Source: Alphaproteobacteria bacterium | Lineage (GTDB): Bacteria > Pseudomonadota > Alphaproteobacteria > Bin95 | DNA length: 37,584 nt | Direction of reading: 5' to 3' | NCBI GenBank assembly: GCA_026710105.1 | Contig: JAPORR010000172.1 | Span: 1 to 37,584, forward strand | In this document: positions 20,473-27,737 of the stretch, piece by piece | Layout of the letters: each line of letters begins with the position of its first letter | Numbering within the stretch: the first letter of the stretch is position 1 | The notes under the pieces: model-generated | The model's input: only the letters and a program-made list of their open reading frames with translations | Databases searched by the model: none | What the model was told of the DNA's origin: nothing | Made by a program: the position numbers and the translations under genes

Positions 20473-21719
20473 TGTTCTCAGCATTCGAGAGGACCGTCGC
20501 GTTCCGGTATCTGCGCGCGCGGCGCCAGGAAGGGTTTATATCGCTCACCGCGATTGTCTCTCTGGTCGGCATCGCGCTCGGTGTTGCGACGCTGATCGTC
20601 GTTATGGCGGTGATGAATGGCTTCCGCACCGAACTGTTCGAGCGGGTACTGGGTTTGAACGGCCATATCGCGGTGATGGCCATAGACCGCGGTCCGCTCG
20701 GCGGTTTCGACAAGCTGACCAGCCAGGTACGGTCTGTCGAGGGAGTCACGAGTGCGCATCCTTCTGTGGAAGGCCAAGCGATGGTCGTGCGCGAGGGTAG
20801 GGCAGCCGGCGCGCTTGCGCGCGGCATCAGGGCCGAGGATCTGCGCTCGCTTACAATCATCTCGGACAATCTGCGCTCCGGGGTGCTTGACGCATTCGGC
20901 GAGCCATCCGGTGTGGTGCTTGGCAACCGTCTGGCAGCGCGGCTTGGCGTCGGGCCTGGCGGGCGCATCTCTATGGTGGCGCCGAAGAGCAATGCTGGGC
21001 CGTTCGGCGCCGTACCCCGGACTAAGGCGTTCCGTGTGCTTGCGACTTTTCATGTCGGGATGTACGAATATGATAACAGCTATGTCTATATGCCGCTGGA
21101 AACAGCACAGCGCTTCTTCAAGCTCGGCGACGGTATCACTAATATCGAGGTGAAAATCGCTGATCCAGAAAATGTCCGGGACGTTGGCGCACGCATCCTC
21201 TCCGCTGCCGATACCGGTGTACAGGTCTTCGACTGGCGCCAATCGAATGCGAGCTTTGTGAGCGCGCTTGAGGTCGAGCGGAATGTTATGTTCCTGATCC
21301 TTACGCTTATTATCATGGTGGCTGCGTTCAATGTCCTCTCTAGCATGATTATGCTGGTGAAGGACAAGGCGCGGGATATAGCTATCCTTCGGGCCGTTGG
21401 TTCGACGCGCGGCTCGATGATGCGCATATTCTTTCTCACGGGGGCTTCCATCGGCGTAGTCGGTACCGTCCTAGGCTTTGGCCTGGGCCTGGTTTGCGCG
21501 ACGAATATCGAGCGCCTGCGCCGGTGGGTCGAGAGCTTCACCGGGACAGACCTGTTTCAGGCAGAGATCTATTTTCTTTCCCGGTTGCCGGCCAGGGTAG
21601 ACTCGACCGAGGTCGCGGCCGTGGTGGCGATGAGCCTCATCCTTTCGTTCCTGGCGCCTCTCTATCCCTGCTGGCGGGCGGCGCGGCAGGACCCGGCGGA
21701 TGCCTTGCGTTATGAGTAG
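20472..21719 (+). CDS. lolC: Lipoprotein-releasing ABC transporter permease (LolC/LolE family)
   Basis: Inner-membrane permease of the Lol system, which extracts outer-membrane lipoproteins and passes them to LolA; 415 aa. An N-terminal membrane helix follows FRYLRARRQEGFISL (about 20-50), then a large periplasmic domain, then three C-terminal helices beginning about residue 270, one followed by KDKARDIAILRAVGSTR, the conserved coupling motif. Only one permease gene is present, as usual in alphaproteobacteria, so it probably works as a homodimer. The ATG shares a base with the proS TGA, and its end overlaps lolD by eight bases. It is a GC-normal polytopic membrane gene. Confidence 0.94.
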   Translation: MFSAFERTVAFRYLRARRQEGFISLTAIVSLVGIALGVATLIVVMAVMNGFRTELFERVLGLNGHIAVMAIDRGPLGGFDKLTSQVRSVEGVTSAHPSVEGQAMVVREGRAAGALARGIRAEDLRSLTIISDNLRSGVLDAFGEPSGVVLGNRLAARLGVGPGGRISMVAPKSNAGPFGAVPRTKAFRVLATFHVGMYEYDNSYVYMPLETAQRFFKLGDGITNIEVKIADPENVRDVGARILSAADTGVQVFDWRQSNASFVSALEVERNVMFLILTLIIMVAAFNVLSSMIMLVKDKARDIAILRAVGSTRGSMMRIFFLTGASIGVVGTVLGFGLGLVCATNIERLRRWVESFTGTDLFQAEIYFLSRLPARVDSTEVAAVVAMSLILSFLAPLYPCWRAARQDPADALRYE

Positions 21720-22401
21720 GGCGGCGCTGGAGCTTGAAGGCGTCCAGCGCACTTTCGCGCAGGGCGACACGCAGCTTGCGGTGCTGCGGCAGATTGACCT
21801 GATTGTGAACGAAGGTGAAACTGTTGCGCTGATTGGGCCCTCGGGTTCTGGCAAGACGACGTTATTGCAGATTGCCGGCTTGCTGGACCGTCCAGACGCC
21901 GGCGAGGTCCGGATTTCCGGTGTGAGTGCTGACAGGCTGAGTGACAAGAGGCTGAGCGCTATGCGGGCTCGCCATATCGGCTTCGTCTTCCAGTTCCATC
22001 AGTTGCTGCCGGAATTCTCGGCGCGCGAAAATCTTGTCATTCCGCAGCTCGTCACCGGCCGATCGAAGCGCGAAGCTCGCAGCCGAGCGGATGCGCTGCT
22101 CGCCATGGTTGGCCTTTCGGACCGGTCTGAACACCGTCCAGCGCGGCTTTCCGGCGGCGAACAGCAGCGCGTCGCCATAGCGCGCGCCACGGCGAACGCC
22201 CCCGGTCTGCTGCTAGCCGACGAGCCAACCGGCAATCTCGACGAAACAAATGGGCACCTTGTAGTACGAACCTTTCTGGAACTCGCACACGAGGCTGGCG
22301 TCGCCGCCCTGGTTGCAACGCATAATATCGATCTTGCCTGCCAGCTCGATCGGATCCTGCGGCTTGAGGACGGCATGCTTCAGGAGGAGCGGGCCAACTA
22401 G
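21712..22401 (+). CDS. lolD: Lipoprotein-releasing ABC transporter ATP-binding protein
   Basis: ATPase of the Lol transporter, 229 aa. Walker A GPSGSGKTT lies at 42-50, the Q-loop Gln at 94 in FVFQFHQLLPEF, the ABC signature LSGGEQQRVAIARA from 146 and Walker B LLLADEPTGNLD from 166, with the H-loop His in VATHN. ATG at 21700 would add four residues; the ATG at 21712 is preferred because it overlaps the lolC stop in the usual way. In many alphaproteobacteria dnaE comes next; here it lies 7 kb away on the other strand. Confidence 0.95.
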   Translation: MSRAALELEGVQRTFAQGDTQLAVLRQIDLIVNEGETVALIGPSGSGKTTLLQIAGLLDRPDAGEVRISGVSADRLSDKRLSAMRARHIGFVFQFHQLLPEFSARENLVIPQLVTGRSKREARSRADALLAMVGLSDRSEHRPARLSGGEQQRVAIARATANAPGLLLADEPTGNLDETNGHLVVRTFLELAHEAGVAALVATHNIDLACQLDRILRLEDGMLQEERAN

Positions 22402-22421
22402 CATACAGCGCATGATCCGTT

Positions 22422-22464
22422 CCTAAGCGCTGCATCATCGCGCCGGACCATTGCAGCGCTTAGG
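22422..22464. repeat. 13-bp perfect inverted repeat after lolD
   Basis: CCTAAGCGCTGCA (22422-22434) and TGCAGCGCTTAGG (22452-22464) are perfectly complementary around a 17-base loop. It starts 20 bases after the lolD stop, so it may end the long + strand operon, although no T run follows. Alternatively it is a protein-binding palindrome or protects the 3' end of the message. Confidence 0.6.
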
Positions 22465-22512
22465 CGACCTTGCCCCAGACTAGAAAATCGCCTAGGTGCC
22501 AGCGCACGACCG

Positions 22513-22540
22513 TTGACATATTCTGTGTGTTGGCCATAAC
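22513..22540 (+). promoter_or_regulatory. Candidate promoter upstream of the flavin reductase gene
   Basis: A perfect -35 hexamer TTGACA (22513-22518) is followed by a 16-base spacer and CATAAC (22535-22540), a four-of-six -10. The surrounding DNA is locally AT-rich. It would give a leader of roughly 180 bases before the flavin reductase ATG, containing the hairpin at 22588-22620. Confidence 0.45.
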
Positions 22541-22587
22541 TAACTATATTAGAAGGATTATCTTAGACTCAATCCGTGATCACTTTA

Positions 22588-22620
22588 CCACAGTGTTGCC
22601 CGTCAAGATCAACACAGTGG
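22588..22620 (+). repeat. Inverted repeat in the flavin reductase leader
   Basis: CCACAGTGTTG (22588-22598) and CAACACAGTGG (22610-22620) pair over 11 positions with a single A-A mismatch, around an 11-base loop. It lies between the candidate promoter and the ATG at 22729. It could be an RNA hairpin or an operator. I do not recognise it as a known riboswitch; a flavin riboswitch would be much larger. Confidence 0.45.
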
Positions 22621-22728
22621 CGATTTGCGCGCCAGGGCGCAGGCCAATAGGATGGCAGTTGTTGCGCTCCGTTGGCTGTTTGAAGTGCCAGGGCGGGCTT
22701 CGGGCCGGAGTGGAGAGGGAACCCGGGG

Positions 22729-23226
22729 ATGACCGTCGAGCCACGCGCCTTCCGTGATACGCTTGGGCGTGTGCCGACCGGCGTGACTGTAATTACAACC
22801 ACGGCGCAGGATGGAGAGATGCACGGTGTGACAATCGGATCCTTTAGTTCGCTGTCACTGGAGCCGCCGCTAGTATTGTTTTGCCTCGACAAGCATGCTA
22901 ATTGCCGCCAAGCGTTCCTTGATAGCACCCATTTCGCGGTCAATGTGCTGGCGGAAGACCAGTCAGCGCTCTCCTCGATTTTCGCGACCAAGAACGCTCC
23001 CCGTCCCTGGCACGACCTCGACTATTTCATCGGCGCGGCAAGTGGCGCGCCGCTGATGGCGGGAACCGTCGCCCGGATAGAATGCACGACCGAGGTGATC
23101 CATGACGGTGGTGACCATGATATTCTCATCGGACGCGCTAAGGCGCTTGAGACCGACGCGATTGGCCGGCCGTTAATTTTCTTTGCGGGGGGCTATCGCC
23201 AACTTGCCGCCGACGAGTCTCCATAA
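22729..23226 (+). CDS. Flavin reductase domain protein (FMN-binding)
   Basis: A 165-aa protein of the HpaC/RutF-like flavin reductase family, which reduces FMN or FAD with NAD(P)H, usually for a partner monooxygenase. It begins FRDTLGRVPTGVTVITTTA, continues with GVTIGSFSSLSLEPPLVLFCL and HFAVNVLAEDQ, and ends with the family-typical PLIFFAGGYRQL. A GGAGAGGG site precedes the ATG. No monooxygenase gene lies beside it, so the partner is unknown; it may act alone or on a distant oxygenase. Its last 34 bases overlap the convergent queG coding region. Confidence 0.88.
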   Translation: MTVEPRAFRDTLGRVPTGVTVITTTAQDGEMHGVTIGSFSSLSLEPPLVLFCLDKHANCRQAFLDSTHFAVNVLAEDQSALSSIFATKNAPRPWHDLDYFIGAASGAPLMAGTVARIECTTEVIHDGGDHDILIGRAKALETDAIGRPLIFFAGGYRQLAADESP

Positions 23227-24359
23227 GACCATTCCAGCCGGACAGATTCGTCGATCTCAGCTGGCAGCCGAGCGCGCCTGAACCCGTTGAATTCCGCGTC
23301 TGACAGGAGCTGACCTAACGCCCATACGGCTGCGCCGCGCACCAAGGGTGCCGCATCGTCGAGTGCATGTTTCACCGTCGGAATGAGCCCTGGATCGCCG
23401 CTATTGCCAACAGCGACGAGTACATTGCGCAGGAAGCGGTTGCGGCCTGTGCGCTTAATCGGCGAGCCTGAAAAAACCTGACGGAACCCGGCTTCATCAA
23501 GTTCGGCTAGATCGGCGAGTTTGGGCGCTGTCAACTCGATACGTGGCATGAGATCCGGCTCGCGCGCGCGGGCAGCGAATTTATTCCAAGGGCAAGCAGC
23601 CAGACAATCGTCGCAACCATAGATTCGGTTCCCCATGGCTCGGCGGAACTCATGCGGGATGGGCGCCTTGTGTTCGATAGTGAGATAGGAGATGCAACGC
23701 CGGGGCTCCAGTTGGTAGGGCGCGGTGAAGGCGTCGGTCGGGCAGGCGTCAAGGCAGGCGCGGCAGCTTCCGCAGCGGTCTTCGTGGGGAAGGTCGGGTG
23801 TAAGTGCCAATGTGGTAAAGATTTCACCCAGGAACAGCCAGGAGCCGTGGCGGCGTGAGACCAGATTGGTGTGCTTACCCTGCCAGCCGAGGCCGGCTGC
23901 CTCCGCTGTCGGCTTCTCCATGACGGGCGCAGTATCGACGAACACCTTAACCGCCCCGCCATGGGTCTCAACCAGCCAGCAGGCTAGTCGTTTCAGCCTA
24001 CGCTTGAGCACATCGTGATAGTCGCGGGCTGTGCGAGCATAGACTGAAACTGCGCCGCATTCCTGCTTCGAGAGCAATGCGAGCGGGTCTCCGGCGGGAC
24101 CATAGCTCATGGCCAGAACGATCACTGTCTGCGCTTCAGGCCAGAGCCCGTCGGGACTAGCCCGGCGGTCTTGATGCACGGCGAGCCAGCCCATATCGCC
24201 ATAGCGGCCTTCCGAGAGGAAGGTCTGCAAGTTCTGCCGGACCTCAAGACGCGCCACAGCTGGCGCAAAGCCGACAGCGTCAAAACCGAGTCTGAGCGCC
24301 TGGTCCCTGATTGCCGCCGGCCCGGTCGACGCTGGCGGCGCCGGGTCGGCAGTCGCCAT
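23193..24359 (-). CDS. queG: Epoxyqueuosine reductase
   Basis: Cobalamin-dependent iron-sulfur enzyme that reduces epoxyqueuosine to queuosine in the wobble position of tRNA; 388 aa. The general acid Asp is in FVDTAPVMEK (Asp142). Two [4Fe-4S] sets follow: Cys196, Cys199, Cys202, Cys206 in RCGSCRACLDACP, and Cys222, Cys249, Cys252, Cys256 with CDDCLAACPWNKFA. A HEAT-like region (LIPTVKHALDDAAPLVRGAA) closes the protein. The frame is open a further 66 codons upstream, but the ATG at 24359 overlaps the stop of the preceding gene by one base and gives normal length. Third gene of a minus-strand unit. Confidence 0.95.
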   Translation of the reverse strand: MATADPAPPASTGPAAIRDQALRLGFDAVGFAPAVARLEVRQNLQTFLSEGRYGDMGWLAVHQDRRASPDGLWPEAQTVIVLAMSYGPAGDPLALLSKQECGAVSVYARTARDYHDVLKRRLKRLACWLVETHGGAVKVFVDTAPVMEKPTAEAAGLGWQGKHTNLVSRRHGSWLFLGEIFTTLALTPDLPHEDRCGSCRACLDACPTDAFTAPYQLEPRRCISYLTIEHKAPIPHEFRRAMGNRIYGCDDCLAACPWNKFAARAREPDLMPRIELTAPKLADLAELDEAGFRQVFSGSPIKRTGRNRFLRNVLVAVGNSGDPGLIPTVKHALDDAAPLVRGAAVWALGQLLSDAEFNGFRRARLPAEIDESVRLEWSYGDSSAASWR

Positions 24360-24862
24360 CAGAACGGTGGGTTCTGTGCCGCAAGCATGCCGTAAAGCAT
24401 CGGGATCGACAGCATGGTGTTGGTACGCGAGAACAGCAGTGCGCGACGCGCAGCCTGAGGCTTGCGGTCTGCAGGTGCATCCACGATGCCGAGCGCGACC
24501 TTCTGGCTGGGCCAGATCACGAACCAGACATTGAAAGCCATGATGAGGCCAAGCCACATGCCGATGCCAATGAAGGCGCTCGTGCTGCTGCCGTCGGTAA
24601 GCCCGATGGCGAACCAGTCACCAAATGTGCCCTGCATGATCGCCAGCAACAGGCCCCAGAGCACCGTTGAGGCCGCTGACCAGCGGAACCAGAACAACAC
24701 TGCCGGAGCGATATGCTTGCCGATGGCAGGTTTCATTTCATCGGGGATCTTCGGCATCGTCGGAACCTGCACGAAATTCAGGTACCACAAAAGGCCGATC
24801 CACATCACGCCACTCAACACATGGAACCAACGAACGAGGTGGAGAAAGAACTCCGTTTCCAT
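24359..24862 (-). CDS. Urate_ox_N/PuuD-type integral membrane protein, stand-alone domain
   Basis: A 167-aa membrane protein with about four helices, resembling the membrane domain of PuuD urate dehydrogenases (Urate_ox_N, formerly DUF989). The start LVRWFHVLSGVMWIGLLWY is typical, with His8, His14 and His50 as possible haem or metal ligands and FNVWFVIWPSQK in the third helix. The cytochrome c domain of PuuD is absent, and no purine genes are nearby, so I do not infer urate oxidation. An AAAGGGAGGA ribosome-binding site stands nine bases before the ATG. It is sandwiched between a 31-codon membrane peptide gene and queG. Confidence 0.8.
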   Translation of the reverse strand: METEFFLHLVRWFHVLSGVMWIGLLWYLNFVQVPTMPKIPDEMKPAIGKHIAPAVLFWFRWSAASTVLWGLLLAIMQGTFGDWFAIGLTDGSSTSAFIGIGMWLGLIMAFNVWFVIWPSQKVALGIVDAPADRKPQAARRALLFSRTNTMLSIPMLYGMLAAQNPPF

Positions 24863-24887
24863 AATGTACCGTCCTCCCTTTCCGAGC

Positions 24888-24983
24888 CTAGCCGCCGATT
24901 ATCTGGGCGATAACAATCAGGATGACGGTCAACACGACGCCCATGCCGATTGTCATGTGGAGCGATTCCAAGGGATTCTTCAT
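24888..24983 (-). CDS. 31-residue single-helix membrane peptide
   Basis: A short frame on the minus strand encoding MKNPLESLH, then MTIGMGVVLTVILIVIAQ and IIGG before a TAG stop. It is one hydrophobic helix with a short charged N-terminus. Support for it being real: a GGGAGGAG ribosome-binding site eight bases before the ATG, a perfect TATAAT box 31 bases upstream of the ATG, and the PuuD-like gene beginning 25 bases after its stop. Size and topology resemble small accessory subunits such as CydX or CcoQ, but I see no sequence similarity and assign no function. It may associate with the PuuD-like protein. Confidence 0.7.
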   Translation of the reverse strand: MKNPLESLHMTIGMGVVLTVILIVIAQIIGG

Positions 24984-25013
24984 CGACGTCTCCTCCCGCC
25001 GGGGTCTGATACG

Positions 25014-25044
25014 ATTATAGCAGCAGGGCGGCGTTGAAAAGCAA
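25014..25044 (-). promoter_or_regulatory. Candidate promoter of the small peptide-PuuD-like-queG unit
   Basis: On the minus strand TATAAT (25019 down to 25014) is a perfect -10 box, with TTGCTT (25044 down to 25039) 19 bases upstream as a weaker -35. The expected start near 25007 gives a leader of about 24 bases carrying the GGGAGGAG site of the 31-codon gene. Confidence 0.6.
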
Positions 25045-25463
25045 GTGGCGTTTGCATCACTGCCGGTGACTTTGGGGCGAAAGCCCGGCCAGGCCCCTTT
25101 TCAGGGCTGTCCGACGGTCGTGGCAAACTATTTTAATTGGCTCCACAAGAAGCAATTCCGGCGGGCAGGCTATCGAATTCTCCAGGGCGAATCGGCTCTG
25201 CAAGAAGGTCGAGGTGGCGCAAACGCCGTGGCCGCTTGTAGCCCGTGGAGACGGTCGCTGCCGCCTGCGCTGCCATTCGCGGTAGCGAACTCGGCTGAGC
25301 AAGCCGGCGGCGATTGCCAGCATGTCGTCGACGCGGTCGAGCAGGGGTTAGTCATGGCTGCAATTCCAAAGGGTTTTCAGGATCTAGTAGGCAGTGGGAA
25401 ACGCATCCATCAGCCGTTTTGTCTCATCGGATTGCTTCCTTCCCTTGTTGAAAATAAGGCATC
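25045..25463. other. Divergent intergenic region without a recognised gene
   Basis: This stretch lies between the divergent promoter region of the minus-strand unit and the + strand gene at 25464. Open frames on both strands are present, but their translations show no family motifs and their codon patterns do not look coding. An AAGG site six bases before 25464 belongs to the next gene. I cannot place its promoter with confidence. Confidence 0.45.
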
Positions 25464-26174
25464 ATGACCGAACTGAACAATGACGAGATCTATTGCAGAG
25501 ACCGAGTGCGCCGTTTCGACCCGGATCGGGCGACCGTCATCGCCTTCCAGCCAGCGGCAACCCGCCCGAGCCTCTATGCGCTGCATGCTTTCAACCTGGA
25601 AGTGGCGCATTTGCGGGAAACCGTGAGCGAGCCTGCTCTGGGGGCCATGCGGCTCCAATGGTGGCGGGACGCGCTTGATAACGCTGCCTCGGGGCGAGAA
25701 TATCACCACTCTGTGCTGCAGCCGCTGGCCGCAGCCATCCGCAAACATGATTTGCCGGCAGACGAATTCCGCCGCCTGCTTGATGCGCGAGAAATGGACC
25801 TCGACGCGCTGCCGCCAGCAGACTTGCTAGCCTATGCACGGGAGACAGGCGGTGTGCTGACCGCACTTGCTGGACGAGTCGTGAGCGGGCAGGCAGGCAA
25901 CGAAGATATCGGCACGGCCTGGGCACTCGTCGGCTGGCTGCGCGCCGCTGCCTTCTTCCGCCGACCATTGCCAGAAAGCGCCGGGCCGCGTGCCCTAGCA
26001 AGGGAAGCCGAAGCGTTGCTGGCACCGGGGACAGATAGTTATGGTCGTGCGCTCGCCGCGCTGGCACGCGCCTATATCCGAAAACTTGGCCAGCTAGGCT
26101 ACGATCTCGCCGATTCGCGTGCAGCTGCGCCGTTGCGACTCAGGGGCTGGCGCATTGCATTCGGGAGGGAATGA
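25464..26174 (+). CDS. Squalene/phytoene-synthase-fold protein, NDUFAF6-like
   Basis: A 236-aa protein of the squalene/phytoene synthase superfamily. It begins with YCRDRVRRFDPDRATVIAF, then LYALHAFNLEVAHLRETVSEP and MRLQWWRDAL, which matches the NDUFAF6 (C8orf38) branch, a complex I assembly factor in mitochondria. The Asp-rich DxxxD motifs that bind prenyl diphosphate in true synthases are missing: the first helix reads EVAHLRE. A catalytic role in terpenoid synthesis is therefore unlikely, and no carotenoid or hopanoid genes are near. A role in complex I assembly is an inference from family similarity and from the nuo operon 11 kb upstream. Confidence 0.82.
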   Translation: MTELNNDEIYCRDRVRRFDPDRATVIAFQPAATRPSLYALHAFNLEVAHLRETVSEPALGAMRLQWWRDALDNAASGREYHHSVLQPLAAAIRKHDLPADEFRRLLDAREMDLDALPPADLLAYARETGGVLTALAGRVVSGQAGNEDIGTAWALVGWLRAAAFFRRPLPESAGPRALAREAEALLAPGTDSYGRALAALARAYIRKLGQLGYDLADSRAAAPLRLRGWRIAFGRE

Positions 26175-26177
26175 AGC

Positions 26178-26591
26178 TTGGCGAAGGCCAGGCAAATCGT
26201 ATTCTCGCGGATGCAACGGGTCGTGTGGGGCTGGCCTGCCTCAGAAGTCGTGGTCGAAGAGGCTGTGCGGCTCGCGGCGAGGCGCGCCTTTCTGATCGTG
26301 AGCCGGACACTATATGTGAGCAAGATCTGGGCGGACGGCGGCTATGGGGGAGCGAAGCTGGCCGGGATACCAGATGCCCGGGACCTCGAGATCGTGCCGA
26401 AACCCGAGGGCCAGCAAGGGTTTGTAGTGCTATTGCATCGGCGAACTGCCCAGGAGGTCGCAAGCGAATTCTGGTATGGTCAGTTTCAGCTTGCTGCAGA
26501 CCGTTCTCCCGGCGGTGCAGGCGCTTACCGCCGATTCAGAAGGTTGGTCGAAGGCCGGTCCTTCGCTACAATCAAGGGGCGGCTTCCATAA
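26178..26591 (+). pseudogene. Possible remnant of an iron-containing alcohol dehydrogenase gene
   Basis: An open frame (TTG at 26178, ATG at 26211) whose first part, RVVWGWPASEVVVEEAVRLA followed by ARRAFLIVSRTL, resembles the N-terminal nucleotide-binding strand of iron-containing alcohol dehydrogenases/maleylacetate reductases. After about 45 residues the similarity is lost, and the glycine-rich GGGS motif and metal-binding histidines of the ~380-aa family never appear in any frame before moaA. I read it as a decayed gene with a large internal deletion. It could instead be a small unrelated ORF; the similarity is by eye. Confidence 0.4.
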
Positions 26592-26699
26592 TGACGATCG
26601 ACCTGATGGCGTGGACAAACAGCGCGGCGCTTGAGGACTGGCGGGAGGGACATTCGCTCTCTATATTGGCTTGCGCTGGGTGGAGGAGGGCTTTCAACG

Positions 26700-27722
26700 A
26701 TGGACGGCGGCCCCTGGGGCAGCGCAGCGCCGATTGTCGATCCGTTCGGACGCGAGATCACTTATCTGCGCGTCTCGGTGACGGACCGTTGCGACTTTCG
26801 CTGTGTCTACTGCATGTCAGAGGACATGACATTCCTGCCAAAGCGGGATCTGCTCACGCTTGAAGAACTGGACCGGGTGTGCAGCGCTTTCGTCCGTATG
26901 GGAGTCCGCAAACTGCGCCTGACTGGCGGCGAGCCGCTGATGCGCCGCAATGTGATGCAATTGATCCACTCACTTGGCCGTCATCTCGACGGGGGCGGGC
27001 TGGAAGAACTCACGATCACTACCAATGGCAGCCAACTCAGTCGCTTCTCGGAAGGCCTCTATGCAGCCGGCGTGCGCCGGGTGAATGTGTCGCTCGATAC
27101 ACTCAACCCAGAGAAATTCAAGGATATTACCCGCTGGGGGCAATTCGCGCAGGTCATGGCCGGGCTCGATGCGGCTCAGGTGGCTGGCCTGATGGTGAAG
27201 GTCAACATGGTTGCGCTGCGGGGCGTCAATGACGATGAGTTTGATGCCATGATCGCCTGGTGCGGCGAACGGGGCTTCGATCTTGTCATCATTGAGGTCA
27301 TGCCGATGGGGGATATCGGCGAAGATCGTCTCGACCAATACATACCGCTCTCCATGGTGCGCCAGAAGATCGAATGTAACTGGACGCTGACTGAAACTGA
27401 TTACGCGACCGGCGGCCCCGCACGATATTCCATAGTGGAAGAGACCGGCGGGCGAATCGGCTTCATCACGCCGCTCACGCATAATTTCTGCGAGAGCTGC
27501 AATCGGGTGCGGCTGACCTGCACGGGCACGTTGTATATGTGCCTCGGCCAGGAAGATGCAGCCGATCTGCGTGCACCGCTCAGGGGCGAAGCGGGTGACG
27601 CTAGGCTGGAGGAAGCGGTGCGGGAGGCGATCTCGCGTAAGCCCAAAGGCCATGACTTCGTCATCGACCGGCGGCGCGGTGCCGTGTCCGTGCCGCGCCA
27701 TATGAGCGTGACCGGCGGCTGA
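26700..27722 (+). CDS. moaA: GTP 3',8-cyclase (molybdenum cofactor biosynthesis protein A)
   Basis: Radical SAM enzyme that rearranges GTP to 3',8-cyclo-dihydro-GTP, the first step of molybdopterin synthesis; 340 aa. The radical SAM cluster ligands are Cys31, Cys35 and Cys38 (CDFRCVYC), LTGGEPL lies at 74-80, and the C-terminal second cluster follows the family spacing with Cys264, Cys267 and Cys281. The protein ends in the functional Gly-Gly tail (SVTGG). The frame is open upstream to 26631, but the ATG at 26700 follows a GGAGGAGGG site. No other moa or moe gene is in view. Confidence 0.96.
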   Translation: MDGGPWGSAAPIVDPFGREITYLRVSVTDRCDFRCVYCMSEDMTFLPKRDLLTLEELDRVCSAFVRMGVRKLRLTGGEPLMRRNVMQLIHSLGRHLDGGGLEELTITTNGSQLSRFSEGLYAAGVRRVNVSLDTLNPEKFKDITRWGQFAQVMAGLDAAQVAGLMVKVNMVALRGVNDDEFDAMIAWCGERGFDLVIIEVMPMGDIGEDRLDQYIPLSMVRQKIECNWTLTETDYATGGPARYSIVEETGGRIGFITPLTHNFCESCNRVRLTCTGTLYMCLGQEDAADLRAPLRGEAGDARLEEAVREAISRKPKGHDFVIDRRRGAVSVPRHMSVTGG

Positions 27723-27737
27723 CGCGGTTTTCCTTCA

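Noticed and set aside
20478-21242. A 254-codon minus-strand frame inside lolC
   Set aside because: It lies wholly within a well-supported lolC and has an Arg/His-rich, motif-free translation, as expected of an antisense shadow.
25464-26174. Reading the squalene/phytoene-synthase-fold gene as a true phytoene or squalene synthase
   Set aside because: The Asp-rich substrate-binding motifs are missing and no carotenoid or hopanoid genes are nearby; the NDUFAF6 branch fits better.
26171-26863. A 230-codon + strand frame crossing from the gap into moaA
   Set aside because: Composition is Arg/Cys/Ser-rich without motifs, and it overlaps the well-supported moaA start region in another frame.
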